DNA of 26,606 nt, taken from an uncultured Clostridium sp. Lineage in GTDB: Bacteria > Bacillota > Clostridia > Christensenellales > CAG-138. Shown piece by piece: positions 14,992-22,354 of the stretch (the first letter of the stretch is position 1; every line of letters starts with the position of its first letter). The stretch spans positions 1-26,606 of the forward strand of contig UQNF01000021.1 in the NCBI GenBank assembly GCA_900542285.1, read 5' to 3'. The notes beneath the pieces were generated by a model. It did not search any database. It was given only the letters and a program-made list of their open reading frames with translations, and was not told where the DNA came from. The position numbers and the translations under genes were made by a program.

Positions 14992-15153
14992 TCAGTCATC
15001 AACTTTACCGGAGCCATCACAGGCAGGGCATTCTACCCTACCAGAGCCATGACAATAGTAGCAAGTCTCGCCGCTATAGAAGGTGCCGGTTCCTCCACAA
15101 CGCGGGCAAGTTGCTCTGCCAGAGCCACCGCAATGGGTACAAGTGTGGGACAT
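14992..15153 (-). CDS. Small protein with four DnaJ-type zinc-finger repeats
   Basis: This 53-residue protein is built almost wholly of four CxxCxGxG-type units: CTHCGGSG (5-12), CPRCGGTG (16-23), CYYCHGSG (31-38) and CPACDGSG (42-49). In DnaJ these pairs bind two zinc ions and contact clients; here the J-domain and the rest are missing, so it would be a stand-alone zinc module. The ATG at 15151-15153 (complement) was chosen because AGAAAGGAGG sits eight bases before it; a longer frame from 15177 would encode that site. It ends before two dyads and a terminator. It shares strand with the two Cys-rich microproteins. Confidence 0.75.
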   Translation of the reverse strand: MSHTCTHCGGSGRATCPRCGGTGTFYSGETCYYCHGSGRVECPACDGSGKVDD

Positions 15154-15301
15154 ATTAATTTCCTCCTTTCTGCTCATGATAATCTTGTAATAGATTCATG
15201 GGCTGTTTTGTCATTGGGTTAACCGTATTCTGCATAGCGTGAGTTTGCAATATTAACCACAGTTGTTCGTAATGATGTGGTTTACACCTCGATGCTATAG
15301 C

Positions 15302-15409
15302 TTAATACTCCAAGAACTCGTCACATGGCTTGCTATTCGGGTTAATGTTTTTATCCTTGGCTTGGCAATAGCCATTAACACAATGTTTGCAATCTGCACA
15401 TGTATACAT
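15302..15409 (-). CDS. Cys-rich microprotein, 35 residues
   Basis: The frame begins with ATG (complement of 15407-15409) after AAGGAGGT, one of the best ribosome sites in the window. The start reads MYTCADCKHCVNGYCQAKDK and there are five Cys at 4, 7, 10, 15 and 29. It is a paralogue of the 34-residue product at 14616-14720. A different frame over the same bases (15295-15525) is less likely because it lacks a ribosome site. Confidence 0.75.
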   Translation of the reverse strand: MYTCADCKHCVNGYCQAKDKNINPNSKPCDEFLEY

Positions 15410-15598
15410 TCTATGTACCTCCTTTCATAGTTGGAATTAGCTTTTTGATTAGGCATATTGGGCCAACAAACGCGTAACACAGCGTATGCTTGCGATATTT
15501 CGTTCATTGAAAGCAAATGCAGCAAGTCTAAAGGCTAAAGCTTCACCTCTCAATTTATTCACTTATAATTCGATTGTAATTTGAAGAATCAAATATCG

Positions 15599-15850
15599 CT
15601 ACTTATGAGTTGTCACATGGTTTAGATGGTTTAGACTCAGCTCATGACAATATATAAGCCTTCCTGTTGCTCCAATGAAAGCGGTGGTCAAAAAGCATCC
15701 TCCGCTTGACGATGAGTCTTCGTTCTTGTAAATAGGGCAATCGTCATAGGAATAAGACTTGCAATATCTGCCGTAAATATCATCGTTTACGTCCTTGCCG
15801 GACTTACGGCAGGCATAGTGGTTATTCCACCAGTAGTAGGGACAACTCAT
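15599..15850 (-). CDS. Small Cys-rich protein with a CFLTTA motif
   Basis: The 83-residue product begins MSCPYYWWNNHYACRKSGKD; Cys lie at 3, 14, 30, 38, 52 and 68. The first 42 residues resemble the two microproteins (a Cys, then AC-x3-GK-x-VN, then YC). After a Ser-rich linker comes GGCFLTTAFIGATG; CFLTTA-type motifs occur in small Firmicute proteins of unknown function (from memory). The part after this motif does not match what I recall and could be frame-damaged. The start was set at 15848-15850 (complement) behind GGAGG; a reading from 16057 would cross the divergent promoter. It is the first gene of the minus-strand cluster and has a good promoter. Confidence 0.7.
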   Translation of the reverse strand: MSCPYYWWNNHYACRKSGKDVNDDIYGRYCKSYSYDDCPIYKNEDSSSSGGCFLTTAFIGATGRLIYCHELSLNHLNHVTTHK

Positions 15851-15898
15851 AAACAACCTCCATGATTTAATTAGGAAACTTTGAATAAGTCCAATATC

Positions 15899-15927
15899 AC
15901 AATACCATAGTATTTTTAGAATGTCAA
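15899..15927 (-). promoter_or_regulatory. Promoter of the minus-strand small-protein cluster
   Basis: On the minus strand TTGACA (complement of 15922-15927), 17 bases, TATTGT (complement of 15899-15904). The -35 box is perfect and the -10 is four of six. Transcription would start near 15892, 42 bases before the ATG. Confidence 0.75.
15901..15914. promoter_or_regulatory. Candidate operator for the divergent XRE regulator
   Basis: AATAC-CATA-GTATT is a perfect 5-4-5 dyad that overlaps the -10 box of the minus-strand promoter. It lies in the intergenic region shared with an XRE-family gene, where repressors of this type commonly bind. Binding is inferred. Confidence 0.5.
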
Positions 15928-15970
15928 GCATAAGTTTACAATAATATTTATTTTTACCGAGGAGATTCCG

Positions 15971-16264
15971 ATGATAGGAGAAAACATTAAGCGGCTGAGA
16001 ATGTCGCTGGGAATAAGTCAGGTTGAGCTTGCCTGCAGGCTTAATGTGACCAAACAAAGCGTTTCGAATTGGGAGAATAATAATATTCTTCCGTCAATTG
16101 AGATGCTTATCAAGCTTGCTGAAGTTTTCTCGGTATCGACCGATCATATACTTGGACTGGATGAGCGACGCTATATAGAGATTACAGGGCTTTCCGACAG
16201 GCAGCTTGCGCATATCCGCATGATTATTGACGATATAAAGGGCATTGATGCGCCGACGGAGTGA
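15971..16264 (+). CDS. XRE-family transcriptional regulator
   Basis: This 97-residue protein has an N-terminal helix-turn-helix at about 4-60: IKRLRMSLGISQVELACRLN, then VTKQSVSNWENNNILPSIEM and LIKLAEVFSVSTDHILGLD. This is the standard Cro/CI-like order. The short C-terminal segment (about 65-97, SDRQLAHIRMIIDDIK) is helical and may dimerise. The ATG has GAGGAG nine bases upstream. It is divergent from the small Cys-rich gene cluster, and the dyad at 15901-15914 is a natural target. It is most likely a repressor; no ligand or sensor domain is visible. Confidence 0.9.
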   Translation: MIGENIKRLRMSLGISQVELACRLNVTKQSVSNWENNNILPSIEMLIKLAEVFSVSTDHILGLDERRYIEITGLSDRQLAHIRMIIDDIKGIDAPTE

Positions 16265-16373
16265 TTAGAATTATCGGGCATTACTTGTTAACGCTTTCGA
16301 TGGTCTGCATTAATGACTGAGCATTCACCTTCCTTCTCCGAACCGGGAAAAGCGCTGACATGGCGAAAAGAAG

Positions 16374-16402
16374 TTGAAATAGCGGTTTCTGTATGATATA
16401 AT
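16374..16402 (+). promoter_or_regulatory. Promoter of the LysR-type regulator gene
   Basis: TTGAAA (16374-16379), 17 bases, TATAAT (16397-16402) with a TGA extension just before the -10. The rest of 16265-16458 shows no gene. Confidence 0.85.
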
Positions 16403-16458
16403 AGAAAAAAGGGAAAACCCGAATACGCAAAGCCCTATTTCATATTAGGAGATGTGCC

Positions 16459-17346
16459 GTGACACTGCAACAGCTGCGGTATTTCTGCGTAATGGCCGAG
16501 GTGCTGCACTATACCAAGGCCGCAAAGCAGCTATACATATCGCAACCAAGCCTGAGCTATGCGCTGTCGGAGCTTAGCAAGGAGCTTGGCGTGCCGCTTT
16601 TCGGAAAGAGCGGAAAGCGCACATACCTTACCCAATACGGTGAGGCGTTTCTTCCGTATGCCCGAAATGCCCTTGCGGAGCTGTCAAAGGGCGAAACCGC
16701 ACTGCTTCAGATCGCCGATACCGCCGCAGGCTGCGTGAATTTCGGCTATATTTTCAGCGTCGGCTTCAGCGTCATGCCTGCATTAATTGATGATTTCTAT
16801 GAGCAGCAGGGCAGGAACGGCATATCCTTCAACTTCCATCAGGGCACATCGGCGGCACTGCAGACCCAGCTGGCAAACGGTGAGCTGGATCTTGTGCTGA
16901 CCGCAAGAAGCAATAACGAAAATCTTGAGTGCCTGCCCATATTCAAGCAGGAGCTGTTCTTGGTCGTGTCGAACAAGCATCCGTTTGCCGGAAGAAGCTC
17001 GGTGACGCTCAATGACATAAAGGACGAAAAGTACATATCCATCAATACCAACGCTGCCCTGCGCGCGCAGATAGACAGCTGCTTCCACGATGCGGAGCTT
17101 GAACCCAAGACCGTTATCGAGGTCGACGACTGCAACGCCATGGCTTCGTTCGTCGGCGCAAGGCTCGGAGTTGCTATTATGCCCAAGACTCCATCGCTGG
17201 CGGATTATAAGACCGTCGCAATTCCGATACGCAATCCGGGCATAAGCCGTGATATCTGCCTGCATTGGCGCAAGGATCAGCCGCTCATGCCGGCCGCAAG
17301 ATGCTTCAGGGATTATCTTGCCGGGCTGGACTTTGAAACCGATTGA
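16459..17346 (+). CDS. LysR-type transcriptional regulator, probable controller of the citrate operon
   Basis: This 295-residue regulator has an N-terminal winged helix-turn-helix (MTLQQLRYFCVMAEVLHYTK, then YISQPSLSYALSELSKELGV) and a periplasmic-binding-like effector domain from about 90. It uses a GTG start, supported by AGGAGAT upstream and by the standard MTLQQLRYF beginning. Low similarity of the effector domain to well-known members means the ligand is unknown; citrate is an obvious guess because B. subtilis CcpC, a LysR protein, senses citrate and controls aconitase. The gene is followed by a terminator, then by a dyad and promoter of the hydratase operon. It is therefore likely to act on the neighbouring genes from its own transcript. 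Confidence 0.9.
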   Translation: MTLQQLRYFCVMAEVLHYTKAAKQLYISQPSLSYALSELSKELGVPLFGKSGKRTYLTQYGEAFLPYARNALAELSKGETALLQIADTAAGCVNFGYIFSVGFSVMPALIDDFYEQQGRNGISFNFHQGTSAALQTQLANGELDLVLTARSNNENLECLPIFKQELFLVVSNKHPFAGRSSVTLNDIKDEKYISINTNAALRAQIDSCFHDAELEPKTVIEVDDCNAMASFVGARLGVAIMPKTPSLADYKTVAIPIRNPGISRDICLHWRKDQPLMPAARCFRDYLAGLDFETD

Positions 17347-17403
17347 ACCTGACCCCTTTGGGGGTTTTCTTTGTTTTTTGGAACGCCGCTCATGCCGGCC
17401 GCA
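17280..17403 (+). repeat. 19-bp direct repeat spanning the end of the lysR gene
   Basis: GCCGCTCATGCCGGCCGCA occurs at 17280-17298 inside the gene and again at 17385-17403 downstream of its terminator. Weak likeness continues a few bases (AGATGC versus GGGTGC). It suggests a partial duplication of the gene end. Confidence 0.85.
17352..17379 (+). terminator. Terminator of the LysR gene
   Basis: ACCCC (17352-17356), loop TTTG, GGGGT (17361-17365), then TTTCTTTGTTTTTT. The stem is short but the U tract is strong. Confidence 0.75.
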
Positions 17404-17437
17404 GGGTGCATTTACAAAAGCTATCGATGAAACCCAC

Positions 17438-17460
17438 AATTATAGAATCCTTCTATGATT
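17438..17460 (+). promoter_or_regulatory. Candidate LysR-regulator binding site upstream of the hydratase operon
   Basis: AATTATAGAA-TCC-TTCTATGATT is a 10-3-10 inverted repeat with one mismatched pair. It contains the T-N11-A form typical of LysR sites. Its centre (17449) is about 65 bases before the predicted transcription start, the usual place for the recognition site of these activators. A second shorter dyad, AAAGT-N7-ACTTT (17472-17488), overlaps the -35 box and could be the activation site. Confidence 0.65.
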
Positions 17461-17478
17461 ACAATCCATTTAAAGTAT

Positions 17479-17507
17479 TTGACACTTTTCGCACGTTCAA
17501 CTATCAT
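17479..17507 (+). promoter_or_regulatory. Promoter of the hydratase-icd-citDEF operon
   Basis: TTGACA (17479-17484), 17 bases, TATCAT (17502-17507). The leader to the ATG at 17597 is about 83 bases. Confidence 0.8.
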
Positions 17508-17596
17508 CTAATGGCGGGGCTCATCCCCGGAAAATATTCTGACGCATTAGCGTTAAGATAAAACAAAATAACCCAAAACCTTTTGGAGGAAGACAA

Positions 17597-19837
17597 ATGA
17601 TTGAACTCATCAACAAGGGTATGTATCTGGTTGACGGCCGCCCGGTCGAATCGGCAGAAGTACCTGCGGAGGAAGCCAGGAAGCAGACCATCGCTTACCG
17701 TATCCTTCAGGCTCACAACCACTCCGGCGACCCTGCAAAGCTCAAGATAAAGTTTGATGCTCTCATTTCACACGATATTACCTATGTCGGCATCATACAG
17801 CAGGCTCGCGCCTCCGGAATGAAGAAGTTCCCGATGCCCTACGCGCTGACCAACTGCCACAACAGCCTCTGCGCAGTAGGCGGAACCATCAACGAGGATG
17901 ACCATGTATTCGGACTGTCCGCAGCCAAGAAATACGGCGGTATCTATGTGCCCGCCAATATGAGCGTCATTCATTCCTATGCCCGTGAGCAGATGGCAAA
18001 GTGCGGAAGCATGATACTTGGTTCGGACAGCCACACCCGCTACGGCGCTCTCGGCACCATGGCGGTCGGCGAGGGCGGCCCGGAGCTTGCAAAACAGCTT
18101 CTCAACAACACCTGGGACAACAATATGCCCGAGGTGGTCATGGTCTATATGACGGGCAAGCCCAAAAAGGGCATCGGGCCGCACGACGTTGCGATCGCGC
18201 TCGTCGGCGCAACCTTCGAGTCCGGCTTCGTCAACAACCGCGTGCTTGAGTTCGTAGGCCCCGGCATCAAGAACCTGCCGATGGATTTCCGCAACGGTGT
18301 GGACGTAATGACCACCGAGACCACCTGCCTCAGCTCCATCTGGGAGACCGACGAGATCACAAAGGGCTGGTATGAAACCTATCAGCGTCCCGAGGATTAT
18401 TCCGAGCTCAAGCCAGGCAAGGTCGCCTACTATGACCGCATGATCCATATCGATCTCGATAAGATGGAATCCATGATAGCCCTGCCGTTCCACCCCTCCA
18501 ATGCCTATACGATACATTATTTCAACGAGCATCGCGAGGAGCTGATGGCAAAGCTTCAGGCAGAGGCCGAAAAGAAGTATCCCAAGCTCAGGGTCGACTA
18601 TATGTCCAAGCTCCGCGATAACGGCGTTTACGCCACCCAGGGCTTTATGGGCGGCTGCTCCGGCGGTATGTTCGACAGCATACAGGAGGCGGCAGCTATC
18701 CTCCGCGGCAAGAGCACCGGCAACGATTATTTCTCCCTCTCCGTCTATCCGACCTCCGTGCCCGTAAGCCTGGAGCTCAACAGGATCGGCGCAATATCCG
18801 ACCTTATGGAAGCCGGCGCAATCATCAAGCCCAGCTTCTGCGGCCCATGCTTCGGCGCAGGCGATACCCCTGCCAACAACGGCTTCTCCATTCGCCATGC
18901 GACACGCAACTTCCCGAACCGCGACGGCAGCAAGCCTGCCGAGGGTCAGTTCGCAAGCGTATGCCTGATGGATGCGCTCAGCATCGCTGCGACCGCCGCT
19001 AACGGCGGCATCATCACTGCGGCTACCGATGTGGACTACGACTTTGAATACAAGCCCTTCCATTTCGATAAATCCGTCTATGATAAGAGGGTCTATTACG
19101 GCTACGGCAAGGCTGACGAGAGTCAGGAGCTCATCCTTGGGCCCAACATCACCGACTGGCCCAAGATGTACAGGCTTTCCGACAACCTGCTTGTCGAGCT
19201 TGCGGCAGTCATCCATGACCCCGTGACCACCACCGACGAGCTTATCCCCTCCGGCGAGACCTCGTCCCTGCGCTCGAATCCCATCAAGCTCTCCCAGTAC
19301 GCGCTCTCCCGCCGCGTTCCCGAATATCCCGGCAGGGCGAACGCCATTGCAGCCATCGAGAAGGAGCATATCGAGGGCAAGAACCCGGCTCATCTCGTTG
19401 AGATACTCGGCAGGGTGGGCGATCCCTCGGAGCTTATGGCAAACACCCAGTACGGCTCCTGCGTATTCGCCAACAAGCCCGGCGACGGCTCCGCACGCGA
19501 GCAGGCCGCTTCCTGCCAGAAGGTGCTCGGCGGTTTTGCCAACATCTGCTATGAATTTGCGACCAAGCGCTATCGCTCAAACTGCATCAACTGGGGCATT
19601 CTGCCCTTCACGATAGATAAGGAGACGGAGTTCAACTATGAACCCGGCGACTGTGTGTTCGTGCCCGGCATCCGCAATGCCATCGAAAACGGCATCGAGG
19701 ATATCCCTGCAAAGGTCATCACCAAGGACGGCAGGGTCGATGATATCATGCTTCATGTCAAGGGTCTTACCCCCGATGAGAAGAAGATTATCCTTGAAGG
19801 CTGCCTGATGAACTACTATGCTTCGATGAACAAATAA
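17597..19837 (+). CDS. Aconitase-family hydratase (YbhJ-like), probable aconitate hydratase of the citrate operon
   Basis: The protein has 746 residues. Cys ligands for a 4Fe-4S cluster are placed as in aconitases: C354 in GFMGGCSGG, C415 and C418 in SFCGPCFGAGDTP. LGSDSHTRYGALG (141-153) is the family His/Asp motif, and RNFPNRDGSKP (437-447) marks the substrate-binding arginines region. The overall order fits the catalytic core plus a swivel domain from about 550. It resembles the hydratase subgroup related to E. coli YbhJ rather than AcnA or AcnB, so aconitase activity is inferred mainly from the next gene, isocitrate dehydrogenase. It would interconvert citrate and isocitrate in the cytoplasm. 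The start has TTTTGGAGG upstream. The gene is the first of the operon. Confidence 0.85.
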   Translation: MIELINKGMYLVDGRPVESAEVPAEEARKQTIAYRILQAHNHSGDPAKLKIKFDALISHDITYVGIIQQARASGMKKFPMPYALTNCHNSLCAVGGTINEDDHVFGLSAAKKYGGIYVPANMSVIHSYAREQMAKCGSMILGSDSHTRYGALGTMAVGEGGPELAKQLLNNTWDNNMPEVVMVYMTGKPKKGIGPHDVAIALVGATFESGFVNNRVLEFVGPGIKNLPMDFRNGVDVMTTETTCLSSIWETDEITKGWYETYQRPEDYSELKPGKVAYYDRMIHIDLDKMESMIALPFHPSNAYTIHYFNEHREELMAKLQAEAEKKYPKLRVDYMSKLRDNGVYATQGFMGGCSGGMFDSIQEAAAILRGKSTGNDYFSLSVYPTSVPVSLELNRIGAISDLMEAGAIIKPSFCGPCFGAGDTPANNGFSIRHATRNFPNRDGSKPAEGQFASVCLMDALSIAATAANGGIITAATDVDYDFEYKPFHFDKSVYDKRVYYGYGKADESQELILGPNITDWPKMYRLSDNLLVELAAVIHDPVTTTDELIPSGETSSLRSNPIKLSQYALSRRVPEYPGRANAIAAIEKEHIEGKNPAHLVEILGRVGDPSELMANTQYGSCVFANKPGDGSAREQAASCQKVLGGFANICYEFATKRYRSNCINWGILPFTIDKETEFNYEPGDCVFVPGIRNAIENGIEDIPAKVITKDGRVDDIMLHVKGLTPDEKKIILEGCLMNYYASMNK

Positions 19838-19864
19838 CCGAAATCCTCAGGAGGAATACTCATA

Positions 19865-21082
19865 ATGCAGAAAATACAGATGAAAACTCCGCTCGTCGAG
19901 ATGGACGGCGATGAAATGACCAGAGTTCTCTGGGGCATGATTAAGGACACCCTCATACTCCCCTTTGTAGATCTCAAGACCGAATACTACGACCTTGGCC
20001 TGCTCCACAGGAACGAGACCAAGGACCAGGTCACCATTGATGCGGCAAACGCCACCAAGAGGCTTGGCGTTGCGGTCAAGTGTGCGACTATAACCCCCAA
20101 CAAGCAGAGAATGGTCGAATATCCCCAGCTCACCGAGATGTGGAAGAGCCCCAACGGAACCATCCGTTCCATCGTCGGCGGCACCGTGTTCCGTGCCCCG
20201 ATCGTCATAGACTCCATCAAGCCTGCGGTCAAGAACTGGAAAAAGCCCATCACCATCGCCCGTCACGCCTACGGCGATGTATATAAGGCAGTCGATATGT
20301 ACACCGAAGAGCCCGGCGAAGCCGTTCTGACCTTCACCGGCATTTCCGGCGAGCAGAAGAGCCTTTCCGTTCAGAAGGTAAACGGCCCGGCGGTATGGCA
20401 GGGCGCACACAACCTTGAAAGCAGCATCCGTGCTTTCGCAAAGGCATGCTTCCAGTACGCCATCGATACCAAGCAGGATCTGTGGTTCTCCACCAAGGAC
20501 ACCATCGCCAAGGTCTATGACGGCGAGTTCAAGAAGGTCTTTGAGGAGGAGTTTGAAAACAATTACAAGGCAAAGTTCGAGGAGCTGGGCATCACCTATT
20601 TCTACACCCTCATCGACGACGCTATCGCAAGGGTGATCCGCAGCGAGGGCGGCTACATCTGGGCCTGCAAGAACTATGACGGCGACGTTATGAGCGATAT
20701 GGTCTCCACCGCCTTCGGTTCCCTCGCTATGATGACCTCCGTACTCGTCGCACCCGACGGCACGACCGAGTATGAAGCGGCGCACGGCACCGTGACCAAG
20801 CATTATTACAGGTATCTGAAGGGCGAAGCCACCTCCACCAACCCCGTCGCCACCATCTTCGCATGGAGCGGCGCACTGAGAAAGCGCGGTGAGCTTGACG
20901 ATATTCCCGAGCTGGTGAACTATGCCAACAAGCTTGAGGAATCGGTATTCGATACCCTCAACGCAGGCTATATGACCAAGGACCTCGCAGGCATCGTGGA
21001 GCCCGGCTTCACCGCGATCCCCGTGACCAGCGCTGAATTCCTTGCAAAGATCAAGGAAAATCTTGAAGCAAAACTGGCTTGA
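19865..21082 (+). CDS. icd: NADP-dependent isocitrate dehydrogenase, eukaryote-type (IDH1-like) subfamily
   Basis: The enzyme oxidises isocitrate to 2-oxoglutarate and CO2 with NADP+. The 405 residues align by eye with human IDH1 along the whole length: VEMDGDEMTR (11-20), VKCATITPNKQRMVEY (71-86), MWKSPNGTIRSIVGGTVFR (92-110), IARHAYGDVYKA (131-142, with the catalytic Arg at 133) and AAHGTVTKHYYRYLKG for the cofactor. This branch is unlike E. coli Icd. It lies 27 bases after the hydratase, with AGGAGG upstream of the ATG. The pair would supply 2-oxoglutarate and NADPH for glutamate synthesis, the usual role of this half-cycle in anaerobes. Confidence 0.93.
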   Translation: MQKIQMKTPLVEMDGDEMTRVLWGMIKDTLILPFVDLKTEYYDLGLLHRNETKDQVTIDAANATKRLGVAVKCATITPNKQRMVEYPQLTEMWKSPNGTIRSIVGGTVFRAPIVIDSIKPAVKNWKKPITIARHAYGDVYKAVDMYTEEPGEAVLTFTGISGEQKSLSVQKVNGPAVWQGAHNLESSIRAFAKACFQYAIDTKQDLWFSTKDTIAKVYDGEFKKVFEEEFENNYKAKFEELGITYFYTLIDDAIARVIRSEGGYIWACKNYDGDVMSDMVSTAFGSLAMMTSVLVAPDGTTEYEAAHGTVTKHYYRYLKGEATSTNPVATIFAWSGALRKRGELDDIPELVNYANKLEESVFDTLNAGYMTKDLAGIVEPGFTAIPVTSAEFLAKIKENLEAKLA

Positions 21083-21097
21083 TCCTTTTATGAAACA

Positions 21098-21123
21098 GGG
21101 GAGGCGCCCGGCGGTGCTTCCCC
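21098..21123 (+). other. Hairpin between icd and citD
   Basis: GGGGAGGC (21098-21105) pairs with GCTTCCCC (21116-21123) with one G-U pair and a GC-rich loop. No U tract follows, so it is more likely an RNA processing or stability element that sets the ratio of icd to citrate lyase message. Confidence 0.55.
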
Positions 21124-21150
21124 TTGACAGATATTTACCGGAGGAACAAA

Positions 21151-21447
21151 ATGGAACTTAAAACCACAGGCGTTGCGGGCACCATGGAGTCGAGCGACAT
21201 CCAGATAGTTCTGGAGCCTCGCACTGAGGGCGGCATCGAGGTCTCCCTCACCAGCAGCGTTATGAATCAGTTCGGCAGGCAGATAGTGAAGGTCATTCGT
21301 GAAACGCTTTCCGAGCTTAATATTGAAAATGCGTTCGTTACCGCAGTTGACAAGGGCGCACTCGACTGCACCATCAGGGCAAGGGTCTCCACTGCAGCCT
21401 ACCGTGCGGCGGAGAGCAGCGACTATGTTTGGAGGGTCAAAAAATGA
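21151..21447 (+). CDS. citD: Citrate lyase gamma chain (acyl carrier protein)
   Basis: CitD carries the acetyl-thioester prosthetic group (phosphoribosyl-dephospho-CoA) of citrate lyase. The 98 residues include AGTMESSD at 9-16, with Ser14 at the same place as the modified serine of the Klebsiella protein, and VIRETLSELNIENAFVTAVD (44-63) as in the family core. The later DKGALDCTIRARV segment is also typical. The ATG at 21151 has GGAGGAA upstream; a reading from TTG 21124 would add an unlike N-terminus. It overlaps citE by four bases (ATGA). Enzymes that make and attach the cofactor (CitX, CitG) and the ligase CitC are not in this window. Confidence 0.93.
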   Translation: MELKTTGVAGTMESSDIQIVLEPRTEGGIEVSLTSSVMNQFGRQIVKVIRETLSELNIENAFVTAVDKGALDCTIRARVSTAAYRAAESSDYVWRVKK

Positions 21448-22352
21448 GCGAAAAGCGATATGTTAAGGACAGGCTCAGGAGGAGCATGATGTTCGTCCCC
21501 GGCAATAACCCGGCAATGGTCAGGGATGCCTATATCTACGGGGCGGATTCCATCATGTTCGACCTTGAGGACTCCGTATCCTTTGCGGAAAAGGATGCGG
21601 CGCGTTTTCTCGTCTATAATGCGCTCATGGATATGCGCTACGGCTCCAAGGAGCTTGTGGTTCGCATCAACGACCTTGCGAGCGGACTCGGCGTACAGGA
21701 TCTTGAAGCTATCGTGCGTGCGGGCGTGCATGTAGTGCGCCTCCCCAAGACCGAAACCGCTCAGGACGTCATCGACTGCGAGCGTGAGATAGAGCGTATC
21801 GAGCGTGAAAACGGAATTCCCGTCGGCGCGACCGGCATGATGGCGGCCATAGAATCGGCAAACGGCGTGCTCAACGCCTATGCCATTGCCCACGCAAGCG
21901 ACCGTCTTATCGGCATTGCGCTCGGCGCAGAGGACTTCGTGACCGACCTTAAGACCACGAGAGCGGACGGCACAGAGCTGTTCTTCGCAAGGAATATGAT
22001 ACTCCTTGCCGCAAGGACCGCCGGCATTGCCGCACTCGACACAGTCTATTCCGATATCAACAACGAGGAGGGCTTCCTCAACGAGGTCAGGCTCATCAAG
22101 ACCTTGGGCTTTGACGGCAAGAGCGTCATCAATCCCCGACAGATCGAGCCGCTGCATAAGGCGTTCATGCCCAGCGAGAAGGATCTGCGCAAGGCAAGGG
22201 CGACCGTTGAAGCCATCGAGGACGCCAAGGCAAGGGGCTCCGGCGTCGCTTCGCTCAACGGAAAGATGATAGACAGGCCCGTTGAAATTCGCGCAAGAAG
22301 GCTTTTGAATCTTGCCGAACACGCATCCGAATTCAAAGTAGAGGAGGTATAA
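21444..22352 (+). CDS. citE: Citrate lyase beta chain (citryl-ACP lyase)
   Basis: CitE cleaves citryl-ACP to acetyl-ACP and oxaloacetate. The 302-residue protein is of the HpcH/HpaI aldolase type. Seen: LRRSMMFVPGNNPAM (11-25), MFDLEDSVSFAEKDAAR (38-54), VVRINDL (72-78), the metal-binding Glu in AAIESANGVLNA (E137) and GAEDFVTDLKTTR (161-173, D164). The start overlaps the citD stop as ATGA, with GGAGGG seven bases upstream, so it is translationally coupled. The next gene begins two bases after the stop. Confidence 0.94.
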   Translation: MSEKRYVKDRLRRSMMFVPGNNPAMVRDAYIYGADSIMFDLEDSVSFAEKDAARFLVYNALMDMRYGSKELVVRINDLASGLGVQDLEAIVRAGVHVVRLPKTETAQDVIDCEREIERIERENGIPVGATGMMAAIESANGVLNAYAIAHASDRLIGIALGAEDFVTDLKTTRADGTELFFARNMILLAARTAGIAALDTVYSDINNEEGFLNEVRLIKTLGFDGKSVINPRQIEPLHKAFMPSEKDLRKARATVEAIEDAKARGSGVASLNGKMIDRPVEIRARRLLNLAEHASEFKVEEV

Positions 22353-22354
22353 GC

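Noticed and set aside
15155..15235. 26-codon minus-strand frame ending one base before the zinc-module start
   Set aside because: Position suggests coupling, but it lacks a ribosome site and contains the next gene's ribosome site.
15295..15525. 76-codon minus-strand frame
   Set aside because: Overlaps the 35-residue Cys-rich gene in another frame and has no ribosome site; the microprotein has AAGGAGGT and a paralogue.
17768..19393. 541-codon open frame on the minus strand opposite the hydratase gene
   Set aside because: Shadow of a well-supported gene with biased third positions; product shows no family features.
21124..21129. TTGACA as an internal promoter before citD
   Set aside because: No -10 box stands at the right distance.
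21124..21150. TTG start for citD
   Set aside because: The ATG at 21151 has GGAGGAA and places the modified serine at position 14 as in the family.
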